Below are positions 17,396 to 26,003 of a DNA stretch of 64,000 bases, piece after piece; positions within the stretch are counted from its first letter, which is position 1; every line of letters starts with the position of its first letter. The DNA lies in contig NZ_CP075523.1 of assembly GCF_018502385.1 (NCBI RefSeq), positions 2,688,052-2,752,051 of the forward strand. Direction: 5' to 3'. Under the pieces are notes generated by a model. It worked only from the letters and a program-made list of their open reading frames with translations. It did no database searches and was not told where the DNA came from. A program made the translations under genes and the position numbers. This stretch comes from Synechococcus sp. LA31 (GTDB lineage Bacteria > Cyanobacteriota > Cyanobacteriia > PCC-6307 > Cyanobiaceae).

Positions 17396-18940
17396 ATGCA
17401 GGACCCCACCGCTCCAAACCATTCCCTCGCCTCGGTGCAGAAGCTGCCCACCGGGATCGAGGGTTTTGATGACATCTGTCAGGGTGGTCTGCCGATCGGA
17501 CGCTCCACTTTGATCAGCGGTACCTCCGGTACTGGTAAGACGGTCTTCTCCCTCAACTTCCTCTACAACGGAATCCGTCAGTTCGACGAGCCCGGCATCT
17601 TCGTGACCTTCGAAGAGTCGCCGCTAGATATTCTGCGGAACGCCTCCAGCTTTGGTTGGAACCTGCAGGAGATGGTGGAGCAGGACAAGCTCTTCTTGCT
17701 CGATGCCTCCCCCGATCCGGAAGGTCAGGATGTGGCGGGTAGTTTTGATCTGTCAGGGTTGATCGAGCGCATCAACTACGCCATTCGCAAATACAAGGCC
17801 CGGCGTGTTGCAATCGATTCGATCACAGCGGTGTTTCAGCAATATGACGCTGTGTCGGTGGTGCGGCGCGAGATTTTCCGCTTGATCGCCCGGCTCAAGG
17901 AGATCGGTGTCACCACGGTGATGACCACCGAGCGCATCGACGAATACGGCCCGATCGCCCGCTACGGCGTGGAGGAGTTTGTGAGCGACAACGTGGTGAT
18001 CCTGCGCAATGTGCTCGAGGGTGAGCGGCGCCGGCGCACTGTGGAGATTCTCAAGCTGCGGGGCACCACCCACATGAAGGGGGAATTTCCCTTCACGATG
18101 GGATCCCACGGCATCAGCATCTTCCCGCTGGGGGCGATGCGCCTCACCCAGCGCAGTTCCAATGTGCGCGTGAGCTCCGGTGTGCCGCGCCTCGATGAGA
18201 TGTGCGGCGGTGGTTTCTTCAAGGATTCAATCATCCTGGCCACCGGTGCCACCGGTACTGGTAAGACCTTGCTTGTGAGCAAGTTTGTGGAGAACGCCTG
18301 CGCCAACAAGGAGCGGGCGATCTTGTTTGCCTACGAGGAATCACGGGCCCAGCTGCTGCGCAATGCCACCAGCTGGGGCATTGATTTTGAGCAGATGGAG
18401 CGCGACGGATTGCTCAAGATCATCTGCGCTTATCCCGAATCCACAGGTCTGGAGGATCACCTCCAGATCATTAAAACTGAGATCGGTCAGTTCAAGCCGT
18501 CGCGGATGGCGATCGATTCCCTCTCGGCCCTGGCCCGTGGGGTGAGCCATAACGCCTTCCGTCAGTTTGTGATCGGGGTAACGGGTTACGCCAAGCAGGA
18601 GGAGATCGCTGGCTTCTTCACGAACACCTCCGAGGAGTTCATGGGTAGCCACTCGATCACTGACTCTCACATCTCCACGATCACCGACACGATTCTGCTG
18701 CTGCAATACGTGGAGATCCGCGGCGAAATGGCCCGTGCTCTCAACGTGTTCAAAATGCGCGGGTCCTGGCACGACAAGGGCATCCGCGAATTCATGATCA
18801 CGAGCAATGGCCCCGAGATCAAGGATTCCTTCTCCAACTTCGAGCGGATTATCAGCGGTGTCCCCCACCGCATCAACACCGATGAGCGCAGCGAGCTCTC
18901 GCGGATCGTTCAAGGTGTAACGAGCGACGAGCGGCTCTAA
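17396..18940 (+). CDS. kaiC: circadian clock ATPase/kinase KaiC
   Basis: This 514-residue double-RecA ATPase forms the hexamer at the centre of the clock. The CI Walker A is GTSGTGKT (42-49) and the CII Walker A is GATGTGKT (284-291). The catalytic glutamate pairs are visible as FEES in CI and YEES in CII. The phosphorylation sites are Ser427 and Thr428 in HISTITDT, equivalent to Ser431/Thr432 of Synechococcus elongatus, so the kinase cycle should be intact. The C-terminal A-loop/tail region (FKMRGSWHDKGIREF, SFSNFERIISG) is present. It is convergent with the chitin synthase gene, with 13 bases between stops. Confidence 0.99.
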   Translation: MQDPTAPNHSLASVQKLPTGIEGFDDICQGGLPIGRSTLISGTSGTGKTVFSLNFLYNGIRQFDEPGIFVTFEESPLDILRNASSFGWNLQEMVEQDKLFLLDASPDPEGQDVAGSFDLSGLIERINYAIRKYKARRVAIDSITAVFQQYDAVSVVRREIFRLIARLKEIGVTTVMTTERIDEYGPIARYGVEEFVSDNVVILRNVLEGERRRRTVEILKLRGTTHMKGEFPFTMGSHGISIFPLGAMRLTQRSSNVRVSSGVPRLDEMCGGGFFKDSIILATGATGTGKTLLVSKFVENACANKERAILFAYEESRAQLLRNATSWGIDFEQMERDGLLKIICAYPESTGLEDHLQIIKTEIGQFKPSRMAIDSLSALARGVSHNAFRQFVIGVTGYAKQEEIAGFFTNTSEEFMGSHSITDSHISTITDTILLLQYVEIRGEMARALNVFKMRGSWHDKGIREFMITSNGPEIKDSFSNFERIISGVPHRINTDERSELSRIVQGVTSDERL

Positions 18941-18953
18941 ATCCTTATCGCTC

Positions 18954-20783
18954 TTAGGCTATTCGAGCAGATTGCATTCTTGTCTTCACCGCGATTGTGA
19001 GCCCCGACAATCCTTTGAAAAGCGTGTATATGGCTATGAGTAGATAGCTTGAGCGTCCAATTGCGTCAGCAATTGGACTATTGGGGTGCACGTATAAAAG
19101 CATGGCGGCAATGTTGCAAGCTAGCCATAGAGATAATGCTTTTGCTCTGAACAGGTCGGGCTTTTTGTTCTCATTTTTGGTGAGTCCTTTTGTTCCCCAG
19201 CTAAGATCATTGCAGTTGCAGACGGCATAAGTGTTGAGTGTAAGCATGTAAAATGGGGTTAACAGGGGATAGTAGAGTAGTATTTTAGATGGACGAGTTG
19301 ATTTGCCAGTGGCAGTGATGCCTGCTGCGGCATAGATAAAGGCGAGCCAGGTAACCTGAAGCCAGGAAACTGCTATGATCCGGTCTGCACTGGAAAAGCT
19401 AATTACAGAAGAGGCTACAAGGCCTCCTTGGATTAGCGTTGTGATGGCTGCAACCTTGCTCATGGCTTTCTCTGAAAGCTTGTCGCTAGCAAAGGTTGTA
19501 ATTTGGACGGCGATCGTGAGTATAAATACAAGGAGTAGTGGCGAGACAGGTGGGTTAGGAGGTGTGGTTGTAGACGTCAGAAAAACGAGCAGAATGCACA
19601 TCTGCGCTGGCATAAACCACTGCACAAGTCCAGTTATGGCAAGCCAGGAGATGGCGGCAATGGTTTTGCATTGCGGCCCTATTTCTGCGCTTCTGCCTTT
19701 GAGATTTCTAATTAAGCCGATTGTGGCATGAAGGTTGCAGGTAAAAGAGCTGTTGATCCAGCGACGTCTCTGGTGCATTAGTTCGGATAGGCTTTGGCAG
19801 GTATCAGTTGTTGCTTCGGCCTGAATGGCGTATCCAATATTGTAGGGAGTATTTTTTCTGCTGATGATCTCGAAGCCGAGGACTCTGTCCTCAGCAAGAA
19901 ACATATTCCCTTCCATCGGAGATAGAGGTCCAAGCCCCCGAAAGTACTTGTCCAGGGTTGAGTTAGGCGTTGGTTCTTTGTTTGATTCTGCTTCGGATAG
20001 TGCGCTCCAGCGGACTATGCTGAATTGTCCTGGAATGACAGTCAGGTAGCCGCTTAAGACCTCAGCTGGCCAGTCGAGGATCTTTTGGACAAAGAAATCA
20101 GCATATTGCCACGCCAGCAATATGTTTGTTGGGCCATAGGGTTTTAGTGTTTGAACGCGACTCGCAAGCGCGCCAAGGGTCGGATCTGCTTCTAGCGTCT
20201 TTTGGAGGATGTGAAGCGCGTTTCGATGTGAGGCGGTTCCTGCATCCATTTGTATGCAGTGATCTGGATTAATCTGCCTGCAGAAGTGATTGAAGAACCA
20301 CCAATGTGAGTTGAGTTTTCCCTGGTTAAAATCTTTGATGAAAAGGGTGATCGATAAGCTGGGCTTGAATTCCACCGATCCTGTCGCATCGGCTTGCTGG
20401 CCCTGTAGTGATTGCTGGTAGATCTCAGACCAGCTGTTGGTGCGTTCAATTGAATCTGTTTGATTGGTATATCTGATCAGCTCTAAGAGGTCTCTGTGGT
20501 CAAATGAATGAAGGGTGTATGTGCTCCCCGAGGAAAGCCTGTTGTGCTCGCCGCTGAATAGTCTCAACTCTCGGAAGAGGAGCAGTGTGCTATCGGATAT
20601 TTTTCCTTGTCCGTCTGCGATGATGAAAATATTGCCGTTTCTTGGGGTCGGGTCTCGCTTTTGCTGGTAGGCAATGGCATTAACCAGGCTTGCAAGTGAT
20701 GTCAGGATTGCCACTCCTGGTTCGTTGTAAACCGTTAAGCAGTAAGCCGTCTGTAGAACCTTTCTCTCCAGCGGCTCAGGCAA
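18954..20783 (-). CDS. chs: eukaryotic-type chitin synthase (GT2), multi-pass membrane protein
   Basis: The 609-residue product aligns by motif with conventional fungal chitin synthases, which polymerise UDP-GlcNAc into chitin across the membrane. Visible blocks in order are CLTVYNE (15-21), IFIIADGQGKI (52-62), NSHWWFFNHF (158-167), QMDAGT (178-183), GYLTVIPGQFS (245-255), AEDR (297-300), QRRRW (338-342) and SWGTKG (528-533). Acidic donor and acceptor residues and the processivity motif are intact. About six or seven hydrophobic spans lie after residue 373. The start is TTG 20783, placed by an AGGAG 8 bases upstream. It lies 17 bases after nblS on the same strand and converges on kaiC. GC is about 45-48% in sampled lines, against about 65% around it, pointing to horizontal transfer. 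NodC-like synthases share EDR and QRRRW but not SWGTKG. Confidence 0.88.
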   Translation of the reverse strand: MPEPLERKVLQTAYCLTVYNEPGVAILTSLASLVNAIAYQQKRDPTPRNGNIFIIADGQGKISDSTLLLFRELRLFSGEHNRLSSGSTYTLHSFDHRDLLELIRYTNQTDSIERTNSWSEIYQQSLQGQQADATGSVEFKPSLSITLFIKDFNQGKLNSHWWFFNHFCRQINPDHCIQMDAGTASHRNALHILQKTLEADPTLGALASRVQTLKPYGPTNILLAWQYADFFVQKILDWPAEVLSGYLTVIPGQFSIVRWSALSEAESNKEPTPNSTLDKYFRGLGPLSPMEGNMFLAEDRVLGFEIISRKNTPYNIGYAIQAEATTDTCQSLSELMHQRRRWINSSFTCNLHATIGLIRNLKGRSAEIGPQCKTIAAISWLAITGLVQWFMPAQMCILLVFLTSTTTPPNPPVSPLLLVFILTIAVQITTFASDKLSEKAMSKVAAITTLIQGGLVASSVISFSSADRIIAVSWLQVTWLAFIYAAAGITATGKSTRPSKILLYYPLLTPFYMLTLNTYAVCNCNDLSWGTKGLTKNENKKPDLFRAKALSLWLACNIAAMLLYVHPNSPIADAIGRSSYLLIAIYTLFKGLSGLTIAVKTRMQSARIA

Positions 20784-20790
20784 GCAATGA

Positions 20791-20796
20791 TCTCCT
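20791..20796 (-). promoter_or_regulatory. ribosome-binding site deciding the chs TTG start
   Basis: The minus strand reads AGGAGA at 20796-20791, a strong Shine-Dalgarno. It is followed by seven bases and then TTG at 20783. No ATG or GTG is suitably placed, so this site supports TTG initiation. Such strong sites are uncommon among the neighbouring genes. Confidence 0.7.
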
Positions 20797-20800
20797 AATT

Positions 20801-22774
20801 CTATTGAATTCTAACTGTACTTTTTCGTTCGGCTGCCAGTATTAGTTCGCTTTCATCGGCCTGATCCAGTGGTAAATCGAACCAGAACGTAGTACCGACT
20901 CCTGGCTCGCTGGTCATGCGCGCTTGGGTGCCGTGTTTCTCCAGGATGCCGCGCACAATGGAGAGGCCAAGGCCTGTGCCCACCTCGGTATGCACGGCGT
21001 TTTCAACCCGATAGAAGCGCTCAAAGATCCTCGCTTGGTCTTCGCGGGAAATCCCAGAGCCGGTGTCGGCGATTTCCACACGCAGCCGCGGCAAGGGTGC
21101 GGTGAGAGCGCAGGTAGGGCTGTCGCCCTTGGCTTCGGTGCTGGGATCCAGTGGGCAAGTGTCGGGCCAGGGGTAGGCCCGCAGCATCAGCCGCCCGCCG
21201 CTGGCGGTGAATTTCAGGCCATTGCCCACCAGGTTGTCGAACACCTGCAGCAGCAGATCCCAGTTGCCGCGCACGCGAGGTAGTTGTTCATCCACCTCTA
21301 GCGATAGCTCCACCCCCTTGTCTTGGGCATTGAGGCGGTAGTTGCGCAGGGTTTGCTCCATGGCGGGCCGTAGCTCCACCGGCTCCATGCCCCAGTCACG
21401 ATCACTTTCCAATCGAGAGAGATCCAGCACATCGTTCACCAGGCGGGTGAGCCGATCGGTTTCGGCATTGGCGATCGCGAGGAACTCCTTGCGGTCTTCC
21501 TCGCTCAGTTGATCGCCGAGGTCGTGGAGCGTTTCTACGTAGCTCTTGATGTTGAACAGCGGCGTGCGCAATTCGTGGGAGACGTTGCTGATGAAACGGC
21601 TCTGGGCGGCATTGAGTTCCACCTCACGGGTGAGATCCTGCACCGTGACAGCAATGCCTTTGAGGCTCTCGCCACTGGCATCACGCACCGACTGCAAAAC
21701 AATGCGCAGGGTGCGGGGTGGCTCACCAAAGTTGCAGCGCACATCGCTGCTATCGCGCTCACCACTGAGCAGGGTGTCCAGCGGGCTCTGCAGTTCGAGT
21801 GCCAGCACGTCTGGCAGCTCCTCGCTGACCACTGCTCCTTCGAGCTTGCGGCCTTCCCAGCGGAACAGGCGGCGTGCTGTGGGATTCACCAAGACCACCC
21901 GGCCCTCGGCATCGAGCAGCAGGGCGCCATCGGCCATCGTGGCGATCAGTGATTGCTGCTTCACCTGGGCGGCGGTGAGCTCTTCGATGTTGGCTTCGTT
22001 GTAGGCCTCGAGCTGGGAGGCCATGTCGTTGAACCCTTCCAGTAGCTCTCCGAGTTCGCCGCCCACCGGCAGGGCGATGCGGGCTTCGAAATCGCCGCTG
22101 GCAATCGAGCGCACACCCCGCAGCAGCTCCTTCACCGGCTGGGTGATGGTGAGGGCGTTGAACACGGCCCCCAGGATCACCAGCACCCAGATCGAGATAA
22201 ACACCGCCACGGTGACCTCCCGGCTGAGGGCCGCACTGGCTAAAGCCGCTTCGTTGGGGTTGATGCCCAGGGCCAGCACGCCTAGGTAGCGATCGCCCGA
22301 CACCAGCGGTACGAACACATCCGTGACCTGCCCATCGGGGCTGAGGTGTTGGCGGATGAGGGGGTTTTGTGGCCGGCGGGCCAGATCGGCCGGGAGTTCC
22401 AGGCGGCGGCTGAGCAGCAATTCACTGCCGCCGCTGCTGCCGCTAATGGGGATCCCGAGGTAAATCACGCCATCGGGATCGGCGAAGAAGATGTAGCGGA
22501 GGCTGCGGCTGGATTTCCAGAAGCGTTCGGCAACCGCCGCCAGTTCGCGATCGTTGCCTTCGGCCACCAGGGGCGTCACGTTCGCCGAGAGCAGCAAACC
22601 GAGATCCCGGGCGAACCGCGTGTCGCTCATGCGCACATCCGCTTGAATGCCGTTGAGGGCAAAGAAGCAGATGCCCGCCATCACCAGGCTCACCACCAAG
22701 GTGGCTGCGGCGAGCAGTTTGGTTTGCAGGCTGAATTCAGCCCACCAGCGGGCCAGCCGCTGCCACAAGCTCAT
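20801..22774 (-). CDS. nblS: sensor histidine kinase NblS (Hik33/DspA family)
   Basis: NblS senses high light and nutrient stress in cyanobacteria and controls photosynthesis and hli genes. The 657-residue protein has a first membrane span (about 20-42), an extracytoplasmic domain to about 186, a second span (188-210), HAMP (TQPVKELLRGVRSIASGDFEARI), a PAS domain (about 275-385), the phospho-acceptor His400 in NVSHELRTPLFNIKSY, and an HATPase domain with DNLVGNGLKF and DTGSGISREDQARIFERFYR. Its start overlaps the purD stop by four bases, and the chitin synthase gene follows 17 bases after its stop. The nblS-purD pair is typical of the lineage. Confidence 0.95.
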   Translation of the reverse strand: MSLWQRLARWWAEFSLQTKLLAAATLVVSLVMAGICFFALNGIQADVRMSDTRFARDLGLLLSANVTPLVAEGNDRELAAVAERFWKSSRSLRYIFFADPDGVIYLGIPISGSSGGSELLLSRRLELPADLARRPQNPLIRQHLSPDGQVTDVFVPLVSGDRYLGVLALGINPNEAALASAALSREVTVAVFISIWVLVILGAVFNALTITQPVKELLRGVRSIASGDFEARIALPVGGELGELLEGFNDMASQLEAYNEANIEELTAAQVKQQSLIATMADGALLLDAEGRVVLVNPTARRLFRWEGRKLEGAVVSEELPDVLALELQSPLDTLLSGERDSSDVRCNFGEPPRTLRIVLQSVRDASGESLKGIAVTVQDLTREVELNAAQSRFISNVSHELRTPLFNIKSYVETLHDLGDQLSEEDRKEFLAIANAETDRLTRLVNDVLDLSRLESDRDWGMEPVELRPAMEQTLRNYRLNAQDKGVELSLEVDEQLPRVRGNWDLLLQVFDNLVGNGLKFTASGGRLMLRAYPWPDTCPLDPSTEAKGDSPTCALTAPLPRLRVEIADTGSGISREDQARIFERFYRVENAVHTEVGTGLGLSIVRGILEKHGTQARMTSEPGVGTTFWFDLPLDQADESELILAAERKSTVRIQ

Positions 22775-24078
22775 CGGCTGCGCACCTGGTGACCGATGTC
22801 GCGGCGGTAGGTCATTCCCTCGTAGTGCACCTGAGCCAGGCCGGTGTAGGCCCGCTCGAAGGCATTGTCAAAGCTGTCGGCCTGCGCCACCACCGCCAGC
22901 ACGCGCCCGCCGCTGGTGCGGCAAAGGCCATCGGGTTGGCGCTGGGTGCCGGCATGGAAGAGCTGCAAGTCGCTGGCTGGTTGCAGCTTGCTCTCAATCA
23001 CATCTCCCTTGCGGATCTCGCCGGGGTACCCCTGGGCGGCGGCGATCACGCAGGCACTGCAGAGGGGCGCAATGCTCAGCGGCGGTGCCTGATCCAGGGC
23101 GCCGTTGGCACAGGCCAGTAGCACCGCGGCTAATTCAGGCCCCAGCAGCGGCATCAGCGTTTCGCATTCCGGATCGCCGAAGCGGCAGTTGAACTCGATC
23201 ACGCTGGGGCCCTGCTCGGTGAGCATCAGGCCGGCATAGATCACGCCGCGGTAGCGGATGCCACGAGCGTTGAGGGCGGCCAGGGTGGGCTCGAGCACCA
23301 GCTTGCGCACCTGCTCGAGCCCTGCGGCGTCGAGCAACGGAGCTGGGGCATAGGCACCCATACCGCCCGTGTTGGGGCCGGTGTCGCCTTCGCCGATGCG
23401 TTTGTGGTCCTGGGCGGGAGGTAGCAGCACCATCCGCTCGCCATCGGTGAGGGCGAACACCGAGACCTCCGGCCCATGGGTGCGCTCCTCCAGCACCAGC
23501 GAGGCTTCTCCTTCGCCTCCGAAGCGGCCCGCAAAGATCTCCTCGATGGCGGCGCGGGCTTCCTCCATGGTGTCGGCCACGGTGACCCCCTTGCCAGCAG
23601 CCAGGCCATCGGCTTTGACCACCAGCGGTTTCCCCTGGGCTTCCAGGGCGGCTAAAGCTTCCTCGCGGTTGCTCGCCGGCCAGTAGCCCGCGGTGGGCAC
23701 GCCTGCTTCCTGCATCAGGGCCTTGGCCCACTGTTTACTGGCCTCCAGCTGGGCGCCATCGGCCCCGGGGCCGAACACGGCGACGCCTGCCTCACGCAGT
23801 TGATCGGCGAGGCCCGCAGCCAGCGGAGCCTCCGGACCCACCACAACCAACTCGACAGCGTGCTCGTGGCAGGCGGCCAACAGCCCGTCGTGGTTGCTCT
23901 CTGAAAGGCTGAGCTGCTGGCAGCCCGCCAGCTCCTGGGTGCCGCCATTGCCGGGGCTCACCCACACCTGCTCAACGCCGTGGCTGCGGGTAAGGGCCCA
24001 GGCCAGGGCGTTTTCGCGGCCGCCGCCGCCCACCACGAGCACACGGGCGGGGCTCACTCCTGGTGCAGCGGTGCTCAT
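22771..24078 (-). CDS. purD: phosphoribosylamine--glycine ligase PurD
   Basis: This 435-residue ATP-grasp enzyme makes glycinamide ribonucleotide in purine synthesis. It shows VLVVGGGGRENALAWAL, VVGPEAPLAAGLADQLREAG, KADGLAAGKGVTVADT, the GVIYAGLMLTEQGPSVIEFNCRFGDPE motif and a normal C-terminal domain. It heads the purD-nblS-chs minus-strand run. The start at ATG 24078 precedes a divergent exported-protein gene. Confidence 0.97.
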   Translation of the reverse strand: MSTAAPGVSPARVLVVGGGGRENALAWALTRSHGVEQVWVSPGNGGTQELAGCQQLSLSESNHDGLLAACHEHAVELVVVGPEAPLAAGLADQLREAGVAVFGPGADGAQLEASKQWAKALMQEAGVPTAGYWPASNREEALAALEAQGKPLVVKADGLAAGKGVTVADTMEEARAAIEEIFAGRFGGEGEASLVLEERTHGPEVSVFALTDGERMVLLPPAQDHKRIGEGDTGPNTGGMGAYAPAPLLDAAGLEQVRKLVLEPTLAALNARGIRYRGVIYAGLMLTEQGPSVIEFNCRFGDPECETLMPLLGPELAAVLLACANGALDQAPPLSIAPLCSACVIAAAQGYPGEIRKGDVIESKLQPASDLQLFHAGTQRQPDGLCRTSGGRVLAVVAQADSFDNAFERAYTGLAQVHYEGMTYRRDIGHQVRSR

Positions 24079-24144
24079 GGGGCAGCTTGAAACGGTGTCT
24101 GCTCCGGCGGACTCCCCTAGGTTGATGCCAGAGGACTGCCGCAG

Positions 24145-25209
24145 GTGCCATCCCTTCTTTACACGCCGGTGGTGCCGCGATGCCTGGCGGTGCTGCTGGC
24201 TCTGGCAGCAGCGCTGCTGGCTCCGCCTGCCCGAGCGCAGGAGTTGTTCATCCTGCGGGTGGTTGGCGGCTTCTTTGAACCCAAGGCACCTGTGCCAGAA
24301 CCGGGCCCATCGGCACCGGCCGTGCCGGGCAGCATGCCGGAAGCTCAGTTTCAGGAGCTGCTGGTGAAGGGTGAGCTGCCGGCCCTCAATCTGGCCTGTC
24401 TAGAGGCCGATGGCTTTGGCTTCACCAAGCGGATGCAGCTGCTTCAGGCTCGCCTGCTCACGATCGCTCCGGCGCCACAGCCCTTTCAAACGGTGCTGGT
24501 TAATGCCAATGCCCTGCTCAGCTGCCGAGCTCCGGATGGGGCCTTGATTGTGCTCAACCGCTTCAGCCCAAGGCCCGGGGTGGAGCGCGATCAATGGCTC
24601 GTGCAGCGCTGGCGGGCGGCTCAGGCGGGCTTGCATCACGCCCTCGCGGTGGAAACGCTCGAGGAGTTGGCCAAGGGCAATCCAGCCAACCTCGAAACTC
24701 TGGCGCTACCGCTCAAGCTGCGCGACGACGGCACGATTGCCACCCGGTCTGGCCTGGATGTGTACGTGGATCACCTGCTGGTGCTGGGCCGCCGCCGCGA
24801 TGCGGCGACGGCCCTTCTCGCCGGACAGATGCCCGGTCAGCCCATGGCCGAGCGCTTGAAGCAGGCGGTTGCACTGTTCCCAGAGCTGCCGCTGCAAGAG
24901 CGTGATCAGTTGCTGGAGAGGGCTTTGGATCAAGCGGCTGTGGCGGAGGCCTGGGGGTTGGCGATTGAGCTCTTGGAGCAGCAGCGGGTTCTGCTGGAGG
25001 CCGAAGGGGAGGTGGCCAGCCGGCCCCGGGAACGGCTGGAGCGGCTCAGTCGGCGGGTGGATGATGCCTACAGCGCCTGGCGGCTGGCACGGCAGGATCC
25101 TCAACAGAGCGAGCGGGCGGCCCAGCTGCAGCAACAGCTGCGTAGCCCACGCGCTCCCGGTGGTCACGCCACCGTGTTGCTCGCCGCGCCTCCCACCGCC
25201 AAGCCATGA
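24145..25209 (+). CDS. exported hypothetical protein, helical
   Basis: The 354-residue product starts at GTG 24145 with a signal-peptide-like N-terminus ([21 protein letters not shown]). The mature part contains a small domain with Cys-containing strands ([36 protein letters not shown]) and then a long helical, Leu/Ala/Arg/Gln-rich region. I do not recognise it. Its stop overlaps the purC ATG (ATGA), so it is translationally coupled to purC, as in related genomes where a hypothetical gene sits at this spot. Confidence 0.72.
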   Translation: MPSLLYTPVVPRCLAVLLALAAALLAPPARAQELFILRVVGGFFEPKAPVPEPGPSAPAVPGSMPEAQFQELLVKGELPALNLACLEADGFGFTKRMQLLQARLLTIAPAPQPFQTVLVNANALLSCRAPDGALIVLNRFSPRPGVERDQWLVQRWRAAQAGLHHALAVETLEELAKGNPANLETLALPLKLRDDGTIATRSGLDVYVDHLLVLGRRRDAATALLAGQMPGQPMAERLKQAVALFPELPLQERDQLLERALDQAAVAEAWGLAIELLEQQRVLLEAEGEVASRPRERLERLSRRVDDAYSAWRLARQDPQQSERAAQLQQQLRSPRAPGGHATVLLAAPPTAKP

Positions 25210-25961
25210 CCGCCATCACCCTTGGATCGCTGCTCTACGAGGGAAAAGCCAAGCGGGTGTTCGCCACCGATCAGAGCGATGTGGTGGCCGTGGAATACAA
25301 AGACGACGCCACCGCCTTCAATGCCTTGAAAAAGGCACAGCTGGTTGGGAAAGGCGAGCTCAACTGCCAGATCTCGGCACGGCTGTTTGAGCTGCTTGAG
25401 CGCAACGGCATTCCCACCCACTACCGGGCTCTTCAAAAAACCAATTGGATGCTGGTGCGTCCGATGCGGATCGTGCCGGTGGAGGTGGTGGTGCGCAACA
25501 CAGCCTTTGGATCGCTGTGTAAGCAAATGCCGATCGAGCCCGGCACACCCCTGGATCCACCCCTGCTCGATCTTTATTACAAAGACGACGCCTACGGCGA
25601 CCCGCTGCTCACCGATGCACGCCTGGAGCGCTTGGCGCTGCTGAGTGCAGACCAGCGCCGGGAGATGGGGCGCTTGGCCATGGCTGTGAACACCTGTCTG
25701 CGCAGCTTCTTTGCTGACATCGGCCTGCAGCTGGTGGATTTCAAGATCGAACTGGGCTTCAGCGCCGAGGGTGAGCTGGTGGTGGCCGATGAGATCAGCC
25801 CCGATACGTGCCGCCTTTGGGACCTGAAGGTGGGCGACTCCAGCGATCGAATCCTCGACAAAGACCGTTTCCGACAGGATCTTGGCGGTGTGGTGGAGGC
25901 CTACGGGGAGGTTCTCAAACGGGTCCAGGGGGCGTGTCCACCCCCCCGTCTCGGCAAGTAA
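25206..25961 (+). CDS. purC: phosphoribosylaminoimidazole-succinocarboxamide synthase PurC
   Basis: The 251-residue enzyme condenses CAIR with aspartate in purine synthesis. Signature segments are [22 protein letters not shown], the [20 protein letters not shown] block and the [27 protein letters not shown] motif. Length is standard. purC and purD thus lie within 3 kb of each other on opposite strands. Confidence 0.98.
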   Translation: MTAITLGSLLYEGKAKRVFATDQSDVVAVEYKDDATAFNALKKAQLVGKGELNCQISARLFELLERNGIPTHYRALQKTNWMLVRPMRIVPVEVVVRNTAFGSLCKQMPIEPGTPLDPPLLDLYYKDDAYGDPLLTDARLERLALLSADQRREMGRLAMAVNTCLRSFFADIGLQLVDFKIELGFSAEGELVVADEISPDTCRLWDLKVGDSSDRILDKDRFRQDLGGVVEAYGEVLKRVQGACPPPRLGK

Positions 25962-26003
25962 GTTCGGCGGAATTTGCGGCATTGCCGCGCTTTCGCTGTA
26001 ACC

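Noticed and set aside
18954..20783. NodC- or hyaluronan-synthase-like identity for the GT2 protein
   Set aside because: Those families lack the NSHxWFFN and SWGTKG blocks and are shorter, about 400 residues. The order and spacing here follow fungal-type chitin synthases.
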